From Bacillota bacterium (GTDB lineage Bacteria > Bacillota > Clostridia > Oscillospirales > Ruminococcaceae), in contig JAEWZG010000049.1 of the NCBI GenBank assembly GCA_023395435.1, positions 1 to 14,589 of the forward strand: a DNA stretch of 14,589 bases. Direction: 5' to 3'. Below the pieces are notes generated by a model. The model saw nothing but the letters and a program-made list of their open reading frames with translations. It did not search any database and was not told where the DNA came from. A program made the translations under genes and the position numbers. How positions within the stretch are numbered: position 1 is the stretch's first letter; every line of letters starts with the position of its first letter. Of this stretch, positions 14,422 to 14,589 are shown in pieces.

Positions 14422-14589
14422 AAATTAAAAAAAGCACTCCACAAACTGATATTCTCTTGCCGGAGAATATCAGTTCATAATCAGTCCAGATACCAGAATA
14501 TCTGAATGACTTAGTGAAAATGCCGTTCTTGTGCTCTATCATAGCACATTGAATACATTGTTGCAAGAGTTCTCAGATAGTACGGTCTG
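14422..14589 (+). ncRNA. Candidate structured RNA or leader, continues past window edge
   Basis: After the consensus promoter come three hairpins in series. The first is a perfect 13-bp stem with a 6-nt loop (14444-14456 with 14463-14475). The second is CAGATA/TATCTG with a 6-nt loop (14487-14492 with 14499-14504). The third is TGTGCT/AGCACA with a 7-nt loop (14530-14535 with 14543-14548). None is followed by a T-run, so none is a terminator. I find no start codon with a ribosome binding site. I do not recognise a known RNA family. It could be a free small RNA, a riboswitch-type leader of an outlying gene, or a guide or retron-like RNA. The 5' end is inferred from promoter spacing, and the 3' end is the window edge. 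Confidence 0.45.

Noticed and set aside
14440..14475. Terminator at the 13-bp perfect hairpin
   Set aside because: No T-run follows the stem on either strand, and it lies directly after a promoter.

Overview
The window is AT-rich, uses strong AGGAGG-type ribosome binding sites and sigma-A-like promoters, and carries families common in low-GC Gram-positive gut bacteria: a WapA/RHS-type YD-repeat protein, DUF6273 and a DHCW-motif cupin. I infer a member of the Clostridia (Lachnospiraceae- or Oscillospiraceae-like). No marker gene fixes the genus.

Left flank (1-4491, + strand). The first 3.8 kb are the 3' part of a large RHS/YD-repeat polymorphic toxin whose start lies outside the window. It ends in an exchangeable C-terminal tip after the DPTG core boundary. 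A small gene 10 bp downstream is the probable cognate immunity protein. A stem-loop terminator, an orphan ACAACT/AGTTGT dyad and a second terminator close this region.

Junction (4499-4546). On the minus strand lies the 3' half of a tRNA. It has the acceptor end, T-arm and variable loop of a tRNA-Trp, but the anticodon position reads UCA. No 5' half is present. This looks like the remnant left when an element integrates into a tRNA gene, so everything to its right is probably a genomic island.

Cassette array (about 4746-9396, genes all on the minus strand). Small, functionally unrelated genes follow one another: a HAD phosphatase (frameshifted), a GNAT acetyltransferase, a PPOX-family protein with a DUF6273 protein, a DHCW cupin and a DUF4275-like protein. 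Six copies of a ~20-27 bp directly oriented repeat lie between them. Read on the minus strand, its core is CATTATGTTTATGA, preceded by about GAATTTCC. The repeat carries an imperfect dyad and resembles the XerD half of dif/pdif sites. The layout recalls an integron or a pdif-module array, but the sequence is not a canonical attC, and no integrase lies in the window.

Conflict genes (9501-14169, minus strand). A DUF2971 protein with an N-terminal membrane hairpin is followed by an HD plus Hsp90-like ATPase protein and an unrecognised 259-aa partner. The HD-ATPase frame is cut at codon 507 by a single in-frame TAA, and the same frame continues for 390 codons. This is either a fresh nonsense mutation or a silenced defence gene.

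Right end (14387-14589, + strand). A perfect TTGACA-17-TATAAT promoter fires rightward, away from the DUF2971 promoter, into at least 170 nt with three consecutive hairpins and no convincing ORF. It may be a structured RNA or a leader whose remainder lies outside the window.
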